Shown: in pieces, positions 23,407 to 32,449 of the stretch | Position numbering within the stretch: the first letter of the stretch is position 1 | How the letters are laid out: the number at the start of each line of letters is the position of its first letter | Assembly: GCF_000166775.1 (NCBI RefSeq) | Contig: NC_014720.1 | Coordinates: 331,001-395,000, forward strand | Direction of reading: 5' to 3' | From: Caldicellulosiruptor kronotskyensis 2002 | GTDB lineage: Bacteria; Bacillota; Thermoanaerobacteria; Caldicellulosiruptorales; Caldicellulosiruptoraceae | Length of the DNA stretch: 64,000 nt | Notes under the pieces: model-generated | Told to the model about the DNA's origin: nothing | Database searches by the model: none | Seen by the model: only the letters and a program-made list of their open reading frames with translations | Made by a program: the position numbers and the translations under genes

Positions 23407-26045
23407 TAATACCCTCTTGCAAGGTAAATGTAGCCTTTCTCAACATCACATGCGAGGTTTATATTTTTTGCATTTGATTTTAAAAGCAGGGCATTTGTTG
23501 ATGCATAGCCGATGTAAAAAGTATCATATCTTTCTACACGGGTATAATCACTTGTAGTGCAGATAATCATTGAGGGTGATTTTCTTGATTTTAAAAGTCT
23601 TATGAGTATATCTTTTTCATCTTGTCTGAGGCTTTCAAAGGGAATGTCCAAAACAACAATCATAGATTTTTTCTCAGTTGATAAATTTTTAATTCTAATC
23701 CACTGATAGTATGAAAAATCTAAAATCGAGCCACTTTTTGTTCTCAAAAATACTGCATTGAACTTTTCATTCATGTCGTATGGAGGATTATACTTTTCAA
23801 GACTGTAGCATTTCAAATAGCTGCCAAGATTAGATTCAACTTTTTTCTTTATGTCACTTGGCAGGTTTTCGAAACTCTTTGTCAGAAAGATAACAGATGA
23901 TTTTGCAAGGTTACTATCGAACTTTGCAACATACTGGTTGATATTTTCAACAGGTGGTAAATTCACAACATTGCCTGTAAGATTGTCAATCCAGATATAA
24001 CCTTGTGTCTTTTGAGGAATAAGAAGAATATAATCTAAGGTTTTGTAACTCTCTACATTCAAGGAATAGCTTTTAAAATTGTCGCCTTTAAGCTGCGAAA
24101 TCTCAACCTCTTTTTGCATGCCATTTAACATTTTAAAACCAAGATAGACTTTGACATTCTTTGCGCAAAGGTCAAATGAAATTTTACTTATATTTGTAAG
24201 ATCAACAGGAGTTTTAAAGTTGAGCTTAAAGCTTTTGCCTTTTGTTGATGAAACGCTGAAGTATATCTTGTTTGAATATTTCCCCTGTGTCTTGTTCTTA
24301 GATGAAAGAAACATTGAAATACCTTTTGGCCAGCTCAAAGCAAGATAGTCAAACGACCGAAGAAGCTGTAAAGTCTCACCTATCCCAACAGGTATATTGC
24401 ATTTTAAATCCTTATAAGTAAATGTTACAAAGCCTCGGAAGTTAGATTTTGCTATGAAAGTCCCATCTTTGAATTCAAAAGCAGGGTTTTCTTCTGCTTG
24501 AACTTTTCTTGGGTCTATCTCTTTAAAGTGACCAACCTTATCTTTTATAAAAAACCTCAGCGCTACAGACTCACCGGGCAAAAGATAAAGCTGCTTTTTG
24601 CTTGTTGTCAAAATTTCTGGCTTGTACACCGAAATCTTTTTTTGTGCGAAAGCTTTTTGGTACACATCTTCATAAACACAAGATATTGTAACAACACCAT
24701 CTTTGTAAGGTATAAATAAACCATCTTTTATGTCTATCTCATAGGCATCCTGGTATACCTTCAAATATACAGCATCATATGTGATTGTGTTGTAGAACCT
24801 GTCCTTTGCAAAAACCTTTATGGGATACTCTTCGCCTGCAAAAACCTTATCAGGACAGTCTATATAAAATGTGGAAATTTTATCATCTCTGTATTTGTAA
24901 AAAGCTGCTATGCTGTCAAATACTTTTCTGGTCTCACCTGTGTTATAAAAGGCTTTGAGGTTTCCATCGTTGTCCTTTGCAATAAGCTGTGTGGAATACC
25001 CGCCATCAAGGTTTATGGCTGTCCACACGCCAATTGACTGCAAAAAATTTGCAAGTTCACCCTGTGAAAGGCCAATACTCTTTCCATTTCGACCGTCAAC
25101 TGCAACAAGATAAAGATACCGACCAGTTTTATCAATGCCAATTGCAGAGCGCGGATGCCTACCTGCAATCTCATGTGTAAAAGATGGTATTTTGCCATCT
25201 TTTAACAAAAAGGTATTGCCGGATGCTGCAGCTTTTATCTTCTCAAGGGGAACAGAGAGGTCTATCTTGATTTCCACCTTGTCGCCAACTTTGAAGTTTG
25301 TTTTTAGGTTTTTTGCATAGTTTCCTGTTGCTGCCAAAAGATACTCATCTTTATCCAATGCAACAGTCTGATCTTCTTCTCTGATATCTTTGATGATGCC
25401 ATCTTTTATGATAAACTCCACAATTCCCTTGTATTTGTTACCAATGGTTTTTTGAACATAATCGCCCGTGAACAAAATAGGGTATGTCAAATCGCCTGTG
25501 AACTTGTTTATGTGTGCAATCTTGAATTCATAGCCAGAATCTAAGTTTACAAGCTTGTATGAAAGACCATTTATATAGTCAAAAAGAATTTCACTTGCAT
25601 TTGTGTACACAAAGGCCGGGAAGGTATTTTGCTTGTTGTTTGGTGAAGAAAGAATTTTGCCACCTGACACTGAAATTCCAATCGGCCAGATTTTATTGTA
25701 ATCTGTTTTGGTGTTTGTATAAAAGAAGTTTGCGTTTATTGCAGCAACAGGGTTTTTGTCAATTTGATTGTAAACCATGTTATAGACAAAATCACCAGTG
25801 TTTGCAACGCTGGCTTTCAACACGTCAAAGTAAAACCCGCCATCTATAAGGTCAAGCTTTATGCAGTTTATATCTACAAACCCCTCATCTGTTAAAAGTT
25901 CGTACTTTTCATAGTACGTACGAGGAGCAATCTGCTGTATTGTTTTAAATCTCAAAATTTCTGTGTACGGTTTTGCAAATGCTGATAGAACAATCGACAA
26001 AATTGTTGCAAATGAGATAAAGCTTAAAAACCTTTTCATCTTCAC
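23406..26045 (-). CDS. Secreted phosphodiester-glycosidase (NAGPA-domain) protein
   Basis: An 879-residue exported protein with an N-terminal signal peptide (hydrophobic residues about 5-23, AFAK cleavage region). The NAGPA/DUF2233 domain spans about residues 85-385, with PVAAINANFF, HPRSAIGIDKTGRYLYLVAVDGR, GLSQGELANFLQSIG and AINLDGGYSTQL. Such domains hydrolyse sugar phosphodiesters, for example on wall polymers. The rest is beta-rich and may be Ig-like, followed by a carbohydrate-binding-like region and a C-terminal tail of unknown fold. GTG 26045 and ATG 26039 are both possible with GGAGGC upstream. Confidence 0.82.
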   Translation of the reverse strand: MKMKRFLSFISFATILSIVLSAFAKPYTEILRFKTIQQIAPRTYYEKYELLTDEGFVDINCIKLDLIDGGFYFDVLKASVANTGDFVYNMVYNQIDKNPVAAINANFFYTNTKTDYNKIWPIGISVSGGKILSSPNNKQNTFPAFVYTNASEILFDYINGLSYKLVNLDSGYEFKIAHINKFTGDLTYPILFTGDYVQKTIGNKYKGIVEFIIKDGIIKDIREEDQTVALDKDEYLLAATGNYAKNLKTNFKVGDKVEIKIDLSVPLEKIKAAASGNTFLLKDGKIPSFTHEIAGRHPRSAIGIDKTGRYLYLVAVDGRNGKSIGLSQGELANFLQSIGVWTAINLDGGYSTQLIAKDNDGNLKAFYNTGETRKVFDSIAAFYKYRDDKISTFYIDCPDKVFAGEEYPIKVFAKDRFYNTITYDAVYLKVYQDAYEIDIKDGLFIPYKDGVVTISCVYEDVYQKAFAQKKISVYKPEILTTSKKQLYLLPGESVALRFFIKDKVGHFKEIDPRKVQAEENPAFEFKDGTFIAKSNFRGFVTFTYKDLKCNIPVGIGETLQLLRSFDYLALSWPKGISMFLSSKNKTQGKYSNKIYFSVSSTKGKSFKLNFKTPVDLTNISKISFDLCAKNVKVYLGFKMLNGMQKEVEISQLKGDNFKSYSLNVESYKTLDYILLIPQKTQGYIWIDNLTGNVVNLPPVENINQYVAKFDSNLAKSSVIFLTKSFENLPSDIKKKVESNLGSYLKCYSLEKYNPPYDMNEKFNAVFLRTKSGSILDFSYYQWIRIKNLSTEKKSMIVVLDIPFESLRQDEKDILIRLLKSRKSPSMIICTTSDYTRVERYDTFYIGYASTNALLLKSNAKNINLACDVEKGYIYLARGY

Positions 26046-26084
26046 GCTTGCCTCCAGTCTTTTGTCATGGAAAATTGCAAGAGT

Positions 26085-26792
26085 TTAGTTTTTCAACCCC
26101 CATATGTTTCTCTTTATAGCATTGAAGACCAAATCTTTGGTTGCAGGGTGAAATTGTTTTAAGCTTTTTACAAACTCTTTCATTCTTTGCCTGTTAGTTT
26201 TTCCATTTGCAGGGCATGGATTTGTAATTACAGGTAGTTCAAGCTTTTTTGCAGCAGACCTTAAGTCATGTTCTTTTAAGTAAATCATAGGTCTTATAGT
26301 TGTAATTTGAGTCCTGTCAAGGTATGTCTTTGGTGAAAAACAGTGGATTCTTCCTTCAAAAAATAAGCTCAGGAAGAATGTTTCGACCACATCATCCAGG
26401 TGATGCCCAAGCGCAACCTTGTTGCAGCCAAGACTTTTTGCAGTGGAATTGAGTATTCCACGGCGAAGATTTGCACAAAGCGAGCAAGGGTTTTCTTCTT
26501 TTCTAATGTCAAACACAATCTGTTTTATTTGCGATGGAACAAGATGAAATTCAACATCTATTTTATCACAAAATTCTTTGATTGGCAAAAAATCCATTCC
26601 TTCAAATCCCATATCGACTGTGATTGCTACAACCTCAAATTTTTTTGGATAAAACTTTCTCAAAAAACTTAAAGTATAAAGCATGGTAAGGCTGTCTTTT
26701 CCCGCAGAAACACCAACTGCAATTTTATCTCCTTCTTCTATCATGTTGAAATCTTCAACAGCTTTTCTCACCTTGCTGAATATATGCTGCAT
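26085..26792 (-). CDS. TtcA-like tRNA thiolation PP-loop ATPase
   Basis: A 235-residue PP-loop protein. The ATP motif reads SAGKDSLTML; the CSLCANLRRG cysteine pair and GCNKVALGHHLDDVVETFFLSLFFEG follow, as in the TtcA/TtuA group, which thiolates tRNA using an Fe-S cluster. A further cysteine in ITNPCPANGK probably completes the cluster site. Its nearest neighbours downstream in the window are five tRNA genes on the opposite strand, divergent from it. Confidence 0.85.
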   Translation of the reverse strand: MQHIFSKVRKAVEDFNMIEEGDKIAVGVSAGKDSLTMLYTLSFLRKFYPKKFEVVAITVDMGFEGMDFLPIKEFCDKIDVEFHLVPSQIKQIVFDIRKEENPCSLCANLRRGILNSTAKSLGCNKVALGHHLDDVVETFFLSLFFEGRIHCFSPKTYLDRTQITTIRPMIYLKEHDLRSAAKKLELPVITNPCPANGKTNRQRMKEFVKSLKQFHPATKDLVFNAIKRNIWGLKN

Positions 26793-26900
26793 TTTTCATT
26801 CCTCCAAATGCTATTATTTTGATTTATATTGTAGACATTATTGAATTATACCATGTTTGCTATAATATAAGGAAGTTAAAAAATTCCTCATTACAACCTC

Positions 26901-26929
26901 TTGACGAAAACTAAAAATGATGATATCAT
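26901..26929 (+). promoter_or_regulatory. Promoter of the tRNA cluster
   Basis: TTGACG 26901-26906, 17 bp, TATCAT 26924-26929, 15 bases before tRNA-Pro. Confidence 0.6.
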
Positions 26930-26943
26930 ATAAATGCTGATGG

Positions 26944-27020
26944 CGGGGTGTAGCTCAGCTTGGTAGAGCACGTGGTTTGGGACCATGGGGCCGGAGGTTC
27001 AAGTCCTCTCACCCCGACCA
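26944..27020 (+). tRNA. tRNA-Pro (TGG)
   Basis: Acceptor arms CGGGGTG 26944-26950 and CACCCCG 27010-27016, discriminator A, encoded CCA 27018-27020. The anticodon loop has TGG at 26978-26980, and GTTCAAGTC forms the T-loop. 77 nt. Confidence 0.95.
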
Positions 27021-27045
27021 TTAAAGGAGTTTGTTTGAAAAGGTA

Positions 27046-27075
27046 TTGACAGAGATGTAGAGCCTATGTTAAAAT
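27046..27075 (+). promoter_or_regulatory. Internal promoter before tRNA-Tyr
   Basis: TTGACA 27046-27051, 18 bp, TAAAAT 27070-27075, in the 93-bp gap between tRNA-Pro and tRNA-Tyr. Confidence 0.6.
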
Positions 27076-27113
27076 ACAAAAACGTCGGCTCTCTAAAAAA
27101 GAAAGTAAAATAT

Positions 27114-27198
27114 GGAGGGGTACCCAAGTGGTCAAAGGGGGCAGACTGTAAATCTGTTGCCGCAGGCTTCGTTGGTTCGAATCCAACCCCCTCCACCA
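27114..27198 (+). tRNA. tRNA-Tyr (GTA)
   Basis: Acceptor arms GGAGGGG 27114-27120 and CCCCTCC 27188-27194, discriminator A, CCA 27196-27198. Anticodon GTA 27148-27150. A long variable arm (TTGCCGCAGGCTTC region) gives 85 nt, as expected for bacterial tRNA-Tyr. Confidence 0.95.
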
Positions 27199-27215
27199 CT
27201 AAGATTAAAAATGGT

Positions 27216-27291
27216 GCTGGCGTAGCTCAATCGGTAGAGCAGCCGACTTGTAATCGGCAGGTTGCGGGTTCGAGTCCCATCGCCAGCTCCA
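27216..27291 (+). tRNA. tRNA-Thr (TGT)
   Basis: Acceptor GCTGGCG 27216-27222 pairs with CGCCAGC 27281-27287; CCA ends at 27291. Anticodon TGT 27249-27251. 76 nt. Confidence 0.95.
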
Positions 27292-27319
27292 TTTAATTTA
27301 ATAAAAGAGAATAACAGGT

Positions 27320-27395
<76 letters not shown>

Positions 27396-27402
27396 TTTAA
27401 AT

Positions 27403-27479
<77 letters not shown>

Positions 27480-27492
27480 TTTGTTTTCAAGG

Positions 27493-27657
27493 CTGAAATT
27501 TCAAGGGTTACAAAGTAGCGACAAAAATTGGAAATGAGGCTTTAAAACAGCAAGTCCAATAGAAAATTTAAATCGGTGGACTTTAACATTACTATTGGAC
27601 TAAAAAAATGGCAAATCATAGCCACCAATCGCAAAAAATGCGAGAGGTGGTTTTATT
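27493..27657 (+). other. Left arm of the tRNA-Arg island, no gene
   Basis: No coding sequence is seen. It holds an inverted repeat AGTCCAATAG 27553-27562 with CTATTGGACT 27592-27601, and a hairpin CCACC 27622-27626 / GGTGG 27646-27650 with inner TCGCA/TGCGA. The latter overlaps the ribosome site of the short frame at 27658. Confidence 0.5.
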
Positions 27658-27750
27658 ATGCCAAAAAGAAGCATTGTTAAATTGGATTGGCAAGAAGCAA
27701 TTCAGCAGTTTTTGTTGGCTCTTTGTCAAGAGTTGGGGTGGATATTCTGA
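27658..27750 (+). pseudogene. Possible integrase stub cut off by an ISL3 element
   Basis: ATG 27658 opens a 30-codon frame with AGAGGTGG upstream. Its first 25 codons include KLDWQEAIQQFLLAL, which resembles the N-terminal core-binding helix of tyrosine recombinases; the match is short and uncertain. The ISL3 end at 27735 then truncates it. No continuation is found on the other side of the element. Confidence 0.35.
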
Positions 27751-29180
27751 ATGCCCACCTTTTTCAGTTTTATCAACCAAGCATTAATTGTAATATATGT
27801 ATATTAGAGGTAAATAATTTTAAAAACTCAATCTTACCTTTACCCGCTATTTTTGCGGGTTTTTATTATTCTCTTTCTAATTCCTAACTACTACAACTAT
27901 ATAAAATCCTCTTTCTAAATCTCTCAAAATTTCTATACCCAAATGCATTTCTCTTTAAAACTTTTATCTTATTGTTAAAACCTTCTGTTACACTATTTGT
28001 ATATGGAACATCAAATGAATTTACTATCTCTGAAAACCAGTTCCTAAAAACCTTTATACATCTGCAAAATTCAGAAAGGCCACTTCTCTCTGCTGCCTCT
28101 ATCCATTTTTTTAATTCAACTTTTGCTTGTGTTGAATTACTGCTTTCTAAAACTTTCCTGAATTCTTCCTTGAGTCTATGCGCTTTCCTTAAATCTCTAC
28201 TGTACCAAAACATCACTTCTAACTCTTCTCTCTGCTCTGCTGTAAGTTCTTCATAAGACTTTAACAATAGTTTCCTGCTTCTTTTGAAATACTTCCTTAA
28301 ATTATCTTCTAATTCCTTTTGTACTCTCTTCCTTACATTTTCTAACGCCCAATACACATATCTTGTAAAATGAAATTTGTCTATTACTATTTTCGCGTTT
28401 TTAAAATATATCTTTGCTGTCTCCACAAATTGTCTCCACATGTCACATACAAAATATTTTACTTTATCCCTATCCTTCAATCTCTTAAAATATTCAATCA
28501 AAACATCTTGTCTTCTGTCTTTTAAAATTTCTACTATCTGCTTTTTCACAGGGTCCACAATTATACACTGATATTTAGCTCCACCTACATTTCCTTTGAA
28601 TTCATCTATGCATATCGCCTCAGAAGAAAAATCCTCTATTTTCTTGGTAGGACTTACCTTATCAAATAACCTCATAACTGTTGTAACTGATACATTTGTC
28701 TGTCTTGCCACTTCTTTCATACTGCTTAAGCTACTGAGCTGACTTATAATGTATGCTGCTAATCTATTTGTCATTCTTTGTCTCTTGCCTAAAAAATTTA
28801 TGTGTTCAAAAAATTTCTTTCCACATTCTTTGCAAACATATCTTCGCTTTCTTAAAACTAAATATGTTCTCTTACCCATTATTGGTACGTCCTTTACTCT
28901 TTGGACACGATAATCATGTATCTTGCTTGTGATACTACCACACTTAGGACACTCGTGAGGTTTTTGCGTCTGACTTATGTGCAGTTCTACCTCCTTTTCG
29001 CTTTCTACTACTTGGTGGAGAATGATATCTTTTGATTTCAAAAGTTCTGTGATATAGTTATAATTAAGCACTTATTCTGGATGCCTCCTTTCTTTTGTGT
29101 GTTTTTTTATACCTAAAAACAATTTTAATTATAGCAGGCATTCAGAATAAGTGCTATATTTTTTCTTTTCTTACCACCCC
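27735..29180 (-). mobile_element. ISL3-family insertion sequence
   Basis: The transposase gene is bracketed by inverted copies of ATTCTGAATGCC (27744-27755 and, inverted, 29137-29148). Outside these, TTGGGGTGG (27733-27741) recurs inverted at 29174-29182, but with different spacing, so the exact termini are uncertain; the inner repeats give a minimum span of 27744-29148. No 8-bp target duplication is evident. A hairpin ACCCGC 27842-27847 / GCGGGT 27855-27860 with a T run lies just past the transposase stop. Confidence 0.7.
27884..29071 (-). CDS. ISL3-family transposase
   Basis: A 395-residue transposase. An N-terminal zinc finger (HECPKCG and YVCKECGKKF) is followed by helix-turn-helix segments (SMKEVARQTNVSVTTVMRLFD). 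The DDE catalytic domain has ICIDEF, YFVCDMWRQF and the C-terminal VPYTNSVTEGFNNKIKVLKR. Length and motifs are intact, so it may be active. Confidence 0.93.
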   Translation of the reverse strand: MLNYNYITELLKSKDIILHQVVESEKEVELHISQTQKPHECPKCGSITSKIHDYRVQRVKDVPIMGKRTYLVLRKRRYVCKECGKKFFEHINFLGKRQRMTNRLAAYIISQLSSLSSMKEVARQTNVSVTTVMRLFDKVSPTKKIEDFSSEAICIDEFKGNVGGAKYQCIIVDPVKKQIVEILKDRRQDVLIEYFKRLKDRDKVKYFVCDMWRQFVETAKIYFKNAKIVIDKFHFTRYVYWALENVRKRVQKELEDNLRKYFKRSRKLLLKSYEELTAEQREELEVMFWYSRDLRKAHRLKEEFRKVLESSNSTQAKVELKKWIEAAERSGLSEFCRCIKVFRNWFSEIVNSFDVPYTNSVTEGFNNKIKVLKRNAFGYRNFERFRKRILYSCSS

Positions 29181-29253
29181 AATATTTATTATAGAGCCAG
29201 GTTTGTTAAGGTTTTGAATTTGATAAAACTTGAGGATTAAGGTTAACAAATTA

Positions 29254-29283
29254 TTGACACGTATTAAAATACGTATTAAAATA
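29254..29283 (+). promoter_or_regulatory. hicAB promoter with repeats overlapping the spacer
   Basis: TTGACA 29254-29259, 17 bp, TAAAAT 29277-29282. The spacer holds an inverted repeat ACGTATT 29259-29265 / AATACGT 29268-29274 and a perfect 12-bp tandem repeat CGTATTAAAATA (29260-29271, 29272-29283). These are likely operators for HicB autorepression. Confidence 0.7.
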
Positions 29284-29303
29284 ATGATGAAAGGATGAGT
29301 TTA

Positions 29304-29513
29304 ATGAAAGCTTATTCTTCACGAGAGATAATAAAAATACTAATGGCTGACGGATGGTACTTAGAGGCAGTTAGAGGAGACCACTATCAATTTAAACATC
29401 CTGTCAAAAAAGGCAAAGTTACTGTACCTCATCCCAAAAAGAATTTGCCAATAAGAACAGTTAAAAGTATTTTAAAACAAGCTGGAATTAAAATTGAAGA
29501 TATTGGGGAGTGA
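29304..29513 (+). CDS. hicA: HicA toxin (mRNA interferase)
   Basis: A 69-residue HicA/YcfA protein with the dsRNA-binding-like fold: SSREIIKILMADGWYLEAVRGDHYQFKHP, where the histidine of GDH (residue 27) is the catalytic position, then VTVPHPKKNLPIRTVKSILKQAGI. HicA cleaves mRNA when free of HicB. ATG 29304 is chosen because AAGGATG 29291-29297 is properly spaced for it, not for ATG 29295. The antitoxin gene begins 7 bases after its stop. Confidence 0.92.
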   Translation: MKAYSSREIIKILMADGWYLEAVRGDHYQFKHPVKKGKVTVPHPKKNLPIRTVKSILKQAGIKIEDIGE

Positions 29514-29520
29514 AAAAGAA

Positions 29521-29937
29521 ATGAATAGAGATATTTATGTCTTTCCAGCCATTTTTACTTTTGATGATGACGGAATAACAATTGAATTTCCCGACCTGCC
29601 CGGTTGTATTTCATGTGCTGAGACTTTGGATGAAGCAGTGAAAAATGCAAAAGAAGTATTAGGGCTGTATCTTTGGAGCATGGAAAAAGACAATGAACCA
29701 ATACCAGAGCCAACACCTGTGAACAACTTAAAACTTGAACAAAATCAAATACCAATTTTGATTGAAGTATGGATGCCTCTTGTTCGACATGAGATGGATA
29801 ATAAAGCAGTAAAAAAGACTTTGACAATTCCTCAGTGGTTAAATATCTTAGCAGAAAAGAACAACATAAATTTTTCTCAAGTACTCCAAGAAGCACTAAA
29901 AGAAAAATTAGGAATAAATGAATATCATCACAGCTAA
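29521..29937 (+). CDS. hicB: HicB antitoxin
   Basis: A 138-residue antitoxin. The N-terminal domain (IYVFPAIFTFDDDGITIEFPDLPGCISCAETLDEAVKNAKEVLGLYL) is the partly degraded RNase H-like HicB fold that masks the toxin. The C-terminal part (KKTLTIPQWLNILAEKNNINFSQVLQEALKEKLGI) is a ribbon-helix-helix DNA-binding domain. ATG 29521 has GGGGAG 29506-29511 upstream. It should repress the operon at the repeats at 29259-29283. Confidence 0.93.
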   Translation: MNRDIYVFPAIFTFDDDGITIEFPDLPGCISCAETLDEAVKNAKEVLGLYLWSMEKDNEPIPEPTPVNNLKLEQNQIPILIEVWMPLVRHEMDNKAVKKTLTIPQWLNILAEKNNINFSQVLQEALKEKLGINEYHHS

Positions 29938-30333
29938 AATTTTACTACAGCTACACTACAGCTACCGAAATAAAAAAATGTATATTTTATTGAGCTGGAA
30001 TAAATTCTCAGAGTCTTGTAATTAAGATGTATCAAGATATTTGTATCTTGTTAAGGTTTGTAAAATAATATCTCCTCAAACTATGGTTCTAAAGGTCAGG
30101 GTAAATCCTCCTGGGTGCGCCGTTTGTTTTCAAGGGAATAATAAGGTAAGAAGGGGATAGCGAAAAAACTGTTATACCTTTTTTGTTTTGATTTTGCTAT
30201 AAATAGACATAGTTACACAAAATAAAGGCAGCATTTTAGAGTTTAAAAGAAGATTTAGAAACAGGTTTTTGATTTTTTTTGAACTGTAAATTGTTAGTGT
30301 TTTGGGTACATTGATAATTGGTCTCGAGAATAG
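29938..30333 (+). other. Right edge of the tRNA-Arg island and following spacer
   Basis: No gene is seen. It contains a tandem 10-11-base repeat (CTACAGCTACA then CTACAGCTACC, about 29945-29966) just after hicB, the attR-like copy of the tRNA-Arg end at 30104-30135, and AT-rich sequence up to the 3' end of the convergent radical SAM gene. Confidence 0.5.
30104..30135 (+). repeat. attR-like copy of the tRNA-Arg 3' end
   Basis: It matches 27461-27492 at 30 of 32 positions. The two differences (C to T and A to G) fall in or next to the acceptor stem. The upstream tRNA body is absent, so this is not a gene but a probable integration scar. Confidence 0.75.
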
Positions 30334-31344
30334 TTAAATCACAAAAATCTTTGAAGAAGAAATAAAATTACCAAGTATTAAAAGTATTGTATTTATCATT
30401 TCTTCTTTTAACTTTTTGGGGTAAGTGCAGATATTTTGTGATTCTTCATAAGGAAAAGAGGTAATTTCGTTTGCAAAAACTTTTTTCATACTCTTAAGAT
30501 AGTCTTTTGGAATTCTAAACAAACCAACTGAAATATCTACAATCTTATCAGGATTCAACTCTTCAAAAACCTGTCTTAAGAACTTTTCATAAATTGATTT
30601 CCAGTCGGGAATGTATAAAATTGGGTCAAAACAAAGCCTCACATTCCAGCCTTTTTCTGTAGCTTTTTTAATTGCAGAAATCCGTGAATATAAAGAAGGT
30701 GTGCCATTTTCAAACTTTTCTATAATTTCTTCAGGAGATAGTGTCCATGCCAAAATTACGTTATCTTTAGGTTTTAAGTTTTCTATAGTTTGGAAGTTGG
30801 TACTTTTTGTTCTGATTTCAATTGTCAAATTTTGCTTTGAAGTTGCGTATTCAATCCAAGCAGAAGAAAATGGGACAATATTTTCAAGTGCTAAAAGGTC
30901 TGTTTCGTATGATACAGAAAGATACAGCGTCTTATTTTTCAAAACAGTATCAATCTCTTTGAAGTAGTCTTCGATGTTCACAAATATTACTATATTTGCA
31001 GAGGAGTACATTCCTTTCAAAAAACAATATTCACAGCTGTAAATACAGTTCAAAATGTTGCTTGTATAAAAGAAATTGTCGTATCCAAAGTTATGGCAAA
31101 TCTGGGGGCCAGGATAGAGGAACTCTCCTGATTTTTTTGCAAGAATTAATTTTTTACTCTTTTCCTGAAGAAAATAATTTTGACCTGATCTGCAGAAAAC
31201 CTCTTTATAATTATCTATTTTAACTATTTTAGACCTTTGCAGTTTCTCTAAAATTTTTATTGTAACAGGATGAGAAAGAACGGCTTTTTCAATATAAACA
31301 TGAGAAAAATGCTTAGCTAAGAAGGATTTTTTTGAGCTTGTCAA
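30334..31344 (-). CDS. Spore photoproduct lyase-like radical SAM protein
   Basis: A 336-residue radical SAM protein. The 4Fe-4S motif is NCIYSCEYCFLKG (CxxxCxxC), preceded by LYPGPQICHNFGYDNFFYTSNIL. Later segments (TLYLSVSYETDLLALE, LTIEIRTKS, VILAWTLSPEEI, GWNVRLCFDPIL) follow the order of spore photoproduct lyase, which repairs UV-damaged thymine pairs in spore DNA. The TTG start at 31344 has GGAGGG 11 bases upstream and lies inside the upstream gene (32-base overlap). The C-terminal end differs from Bacillus SplB, so a related repair or DNA-lyase role is possible. Confidence 0.8.
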   Translation of the reverse strand: MTSSKKSFLAKHFSHVYIEKAVLSHPVTIKILEKLQRSKIVKIDNYKEVFCRSGQNYFLQEKSKKLILAKKSGEFLYPGPQICHNFGYDNFFYTSNILNCIYSCEYCFLKGMYSSANIVIFVNIEDYFKEIDTVLKNKTLYLSVSYETDLLALENIVPFSSAWIEYATSKQNLTIEIRTKSTNFQTIENLKPKDNVILAWTLSPEEIIEKFENGTPSLYSRISAIKKATEKGWNVRLCFDPILYIPDWKSIYEKFLRQVFEELNPDKIVDISVGLFRIPKDYLKSMKKVFANEITSFPYEESQNICTYPKKLKEEMINTILLILGNFISSSKIFVI

Positions 31345-32152
31345 AGTAATTTTTGCCCTCCTTTTTTGAGTTTATTTGAACTTCAAAAAATTCAAAAATA
31401 GAATTAGGTAGTTTTTTATGCCTTATTATATAATCTTTTAACAAACCTTCAAGCTCGTTGGTCATATAAGCTGTAAGATGTAAACTGTGTTTTAGTTTAT
31501 TTACAATCAGAGGTATATTATTAATTTCAGGGGTATTGTTGCAAGATTCAAAATTTAATTTTAAGAGGGAACTTATCAAATTTTCTATATGAGGAATACT
31601 TTGCTTTATCAGATTTTCAATCTCAGAAGAATTTATCTTTTCAAAGTCCAAAAAGTCATAAACTATCTTGATGCAGTGTATATTATGAAGGGGCAAAAAG
31701 ATAGAAGATGCCTCAAAAAATCCTGCACCCTCCATATCAACTATATCTCCCTCGATTTCAACTGGCAAGCTATCTTTTTTCACAGGGTGCATAAAGCTTT
31801 CGAGTGTTGCCTCTTTCATGCTATGCGAAATTAAAATATCCGGGTAGAATGCCTTTTTTGAGTGGTGATTTATTATTTTGTTGCAAAGAATAACATCGCC
31901 TTTTGAAAAGGTATTTTCCACAGCTCCGCAAATCCCAATGTTCAGGGCCATATCTTTGCTACCTGCTCCAAACTTTGTCAAGGCAAATGTTGTTGCAATA
32001 CTGCTCTTTATAATTCCTTCCTTGCTTTCTATAAGAAGAATATCATTGCCAGAAAAAATCTGAAATTTTGAAGGTACATATAATTTTTTAAGGGCAAAAT
32101 ATTCTATTAGAGCCTTTGCTTCTGCATGGAAAGCAGTGACGATATATATCAT
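31313..32152 (-). CDS. MTA/SAH nucleosidase-like (phosphorylase superfamily) protein
   Basis: A 279-residue protein. Residues about 1-185 follow the purine-nucleoside phosphorylase/MTA nucleosidase fold: MIYIVTAFHAEAKALIEYF, LNIGICGAV, VDMEGAGFFEASSIF (the conserved ME-x-A ribose/base contact) and IKIVYDFLD. About 95 C-terminal residues are extra helices. Enzymes of this fold hydrolyse methylthioadenosine, SAH and 5'-deoxyadenosine; the last is made by radical SAM enzymes, and the gene overlaps one. ATG 32152 is chosen because it begins the fold; the frame is open further upstream. Confidence 0.72.
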   Translation of the reverse strand: MIYIVTAFHAEAKALIEYFALKKLYVPSKFQIFSGNDILLIESKEGIIKSSIATTFALTKFGAGSKDMALNIGICGAVENTFSKGDVILCNKIINHHSKKAFYPDILISHSMKEATLESFMHPVKKDSLPVEIEGDIVDMEGAGFFEASSIFLPLHNIHCIKIVYDFLDFEKINSSEIENLIKQSIPHIENLISSLLKLNFESCNNTPEINNIPLIVNKLKHSLHLTAYMTNELEGLLKDYIIRHKKLPNSIFEFFEVQINSKKEGKNYFDKLKKILLS

Positions 32153-32449
32153 TAAATGCTCGCTCCTTCTGTTGCTATTTGTAGCTTTCAGATTCCAATT
32201 TTGATTATACCACATATCAAAATTCTCTGATATTGTTTGAAGAAAGCTTAGCACAATGTTTTGAAATTATTTTTCGTTAAATTATTGTGAGCATATAAAT
32301 CTAAAATTAGTTTTGTTAAACAGATGATAAAAAATTTATAAAGTAGCATTTTAAAAAAATTTTTAAAAAAACTTAAAGGCAGACCATTCTGAAGAAGTTG
32401 CCCGCCTCTGAGATTCTATTAAAGATATGATTTTAGTTTATATGGCTTT

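Noticed and set aside
23406..26045. Opposite-strand frames inside the NAGPA-domain gene
   Set aside because: They lack ribosome sites, have no recognisable domains and lie wholly within a long, well-supported coding sequence.
30104..30135. A second tRNA-Arg gene
   Set aside because: Only the 3' acceptor and part of the T-arm are present; the D-arm and anticodon arm are missing, and two bases of the stem differ.
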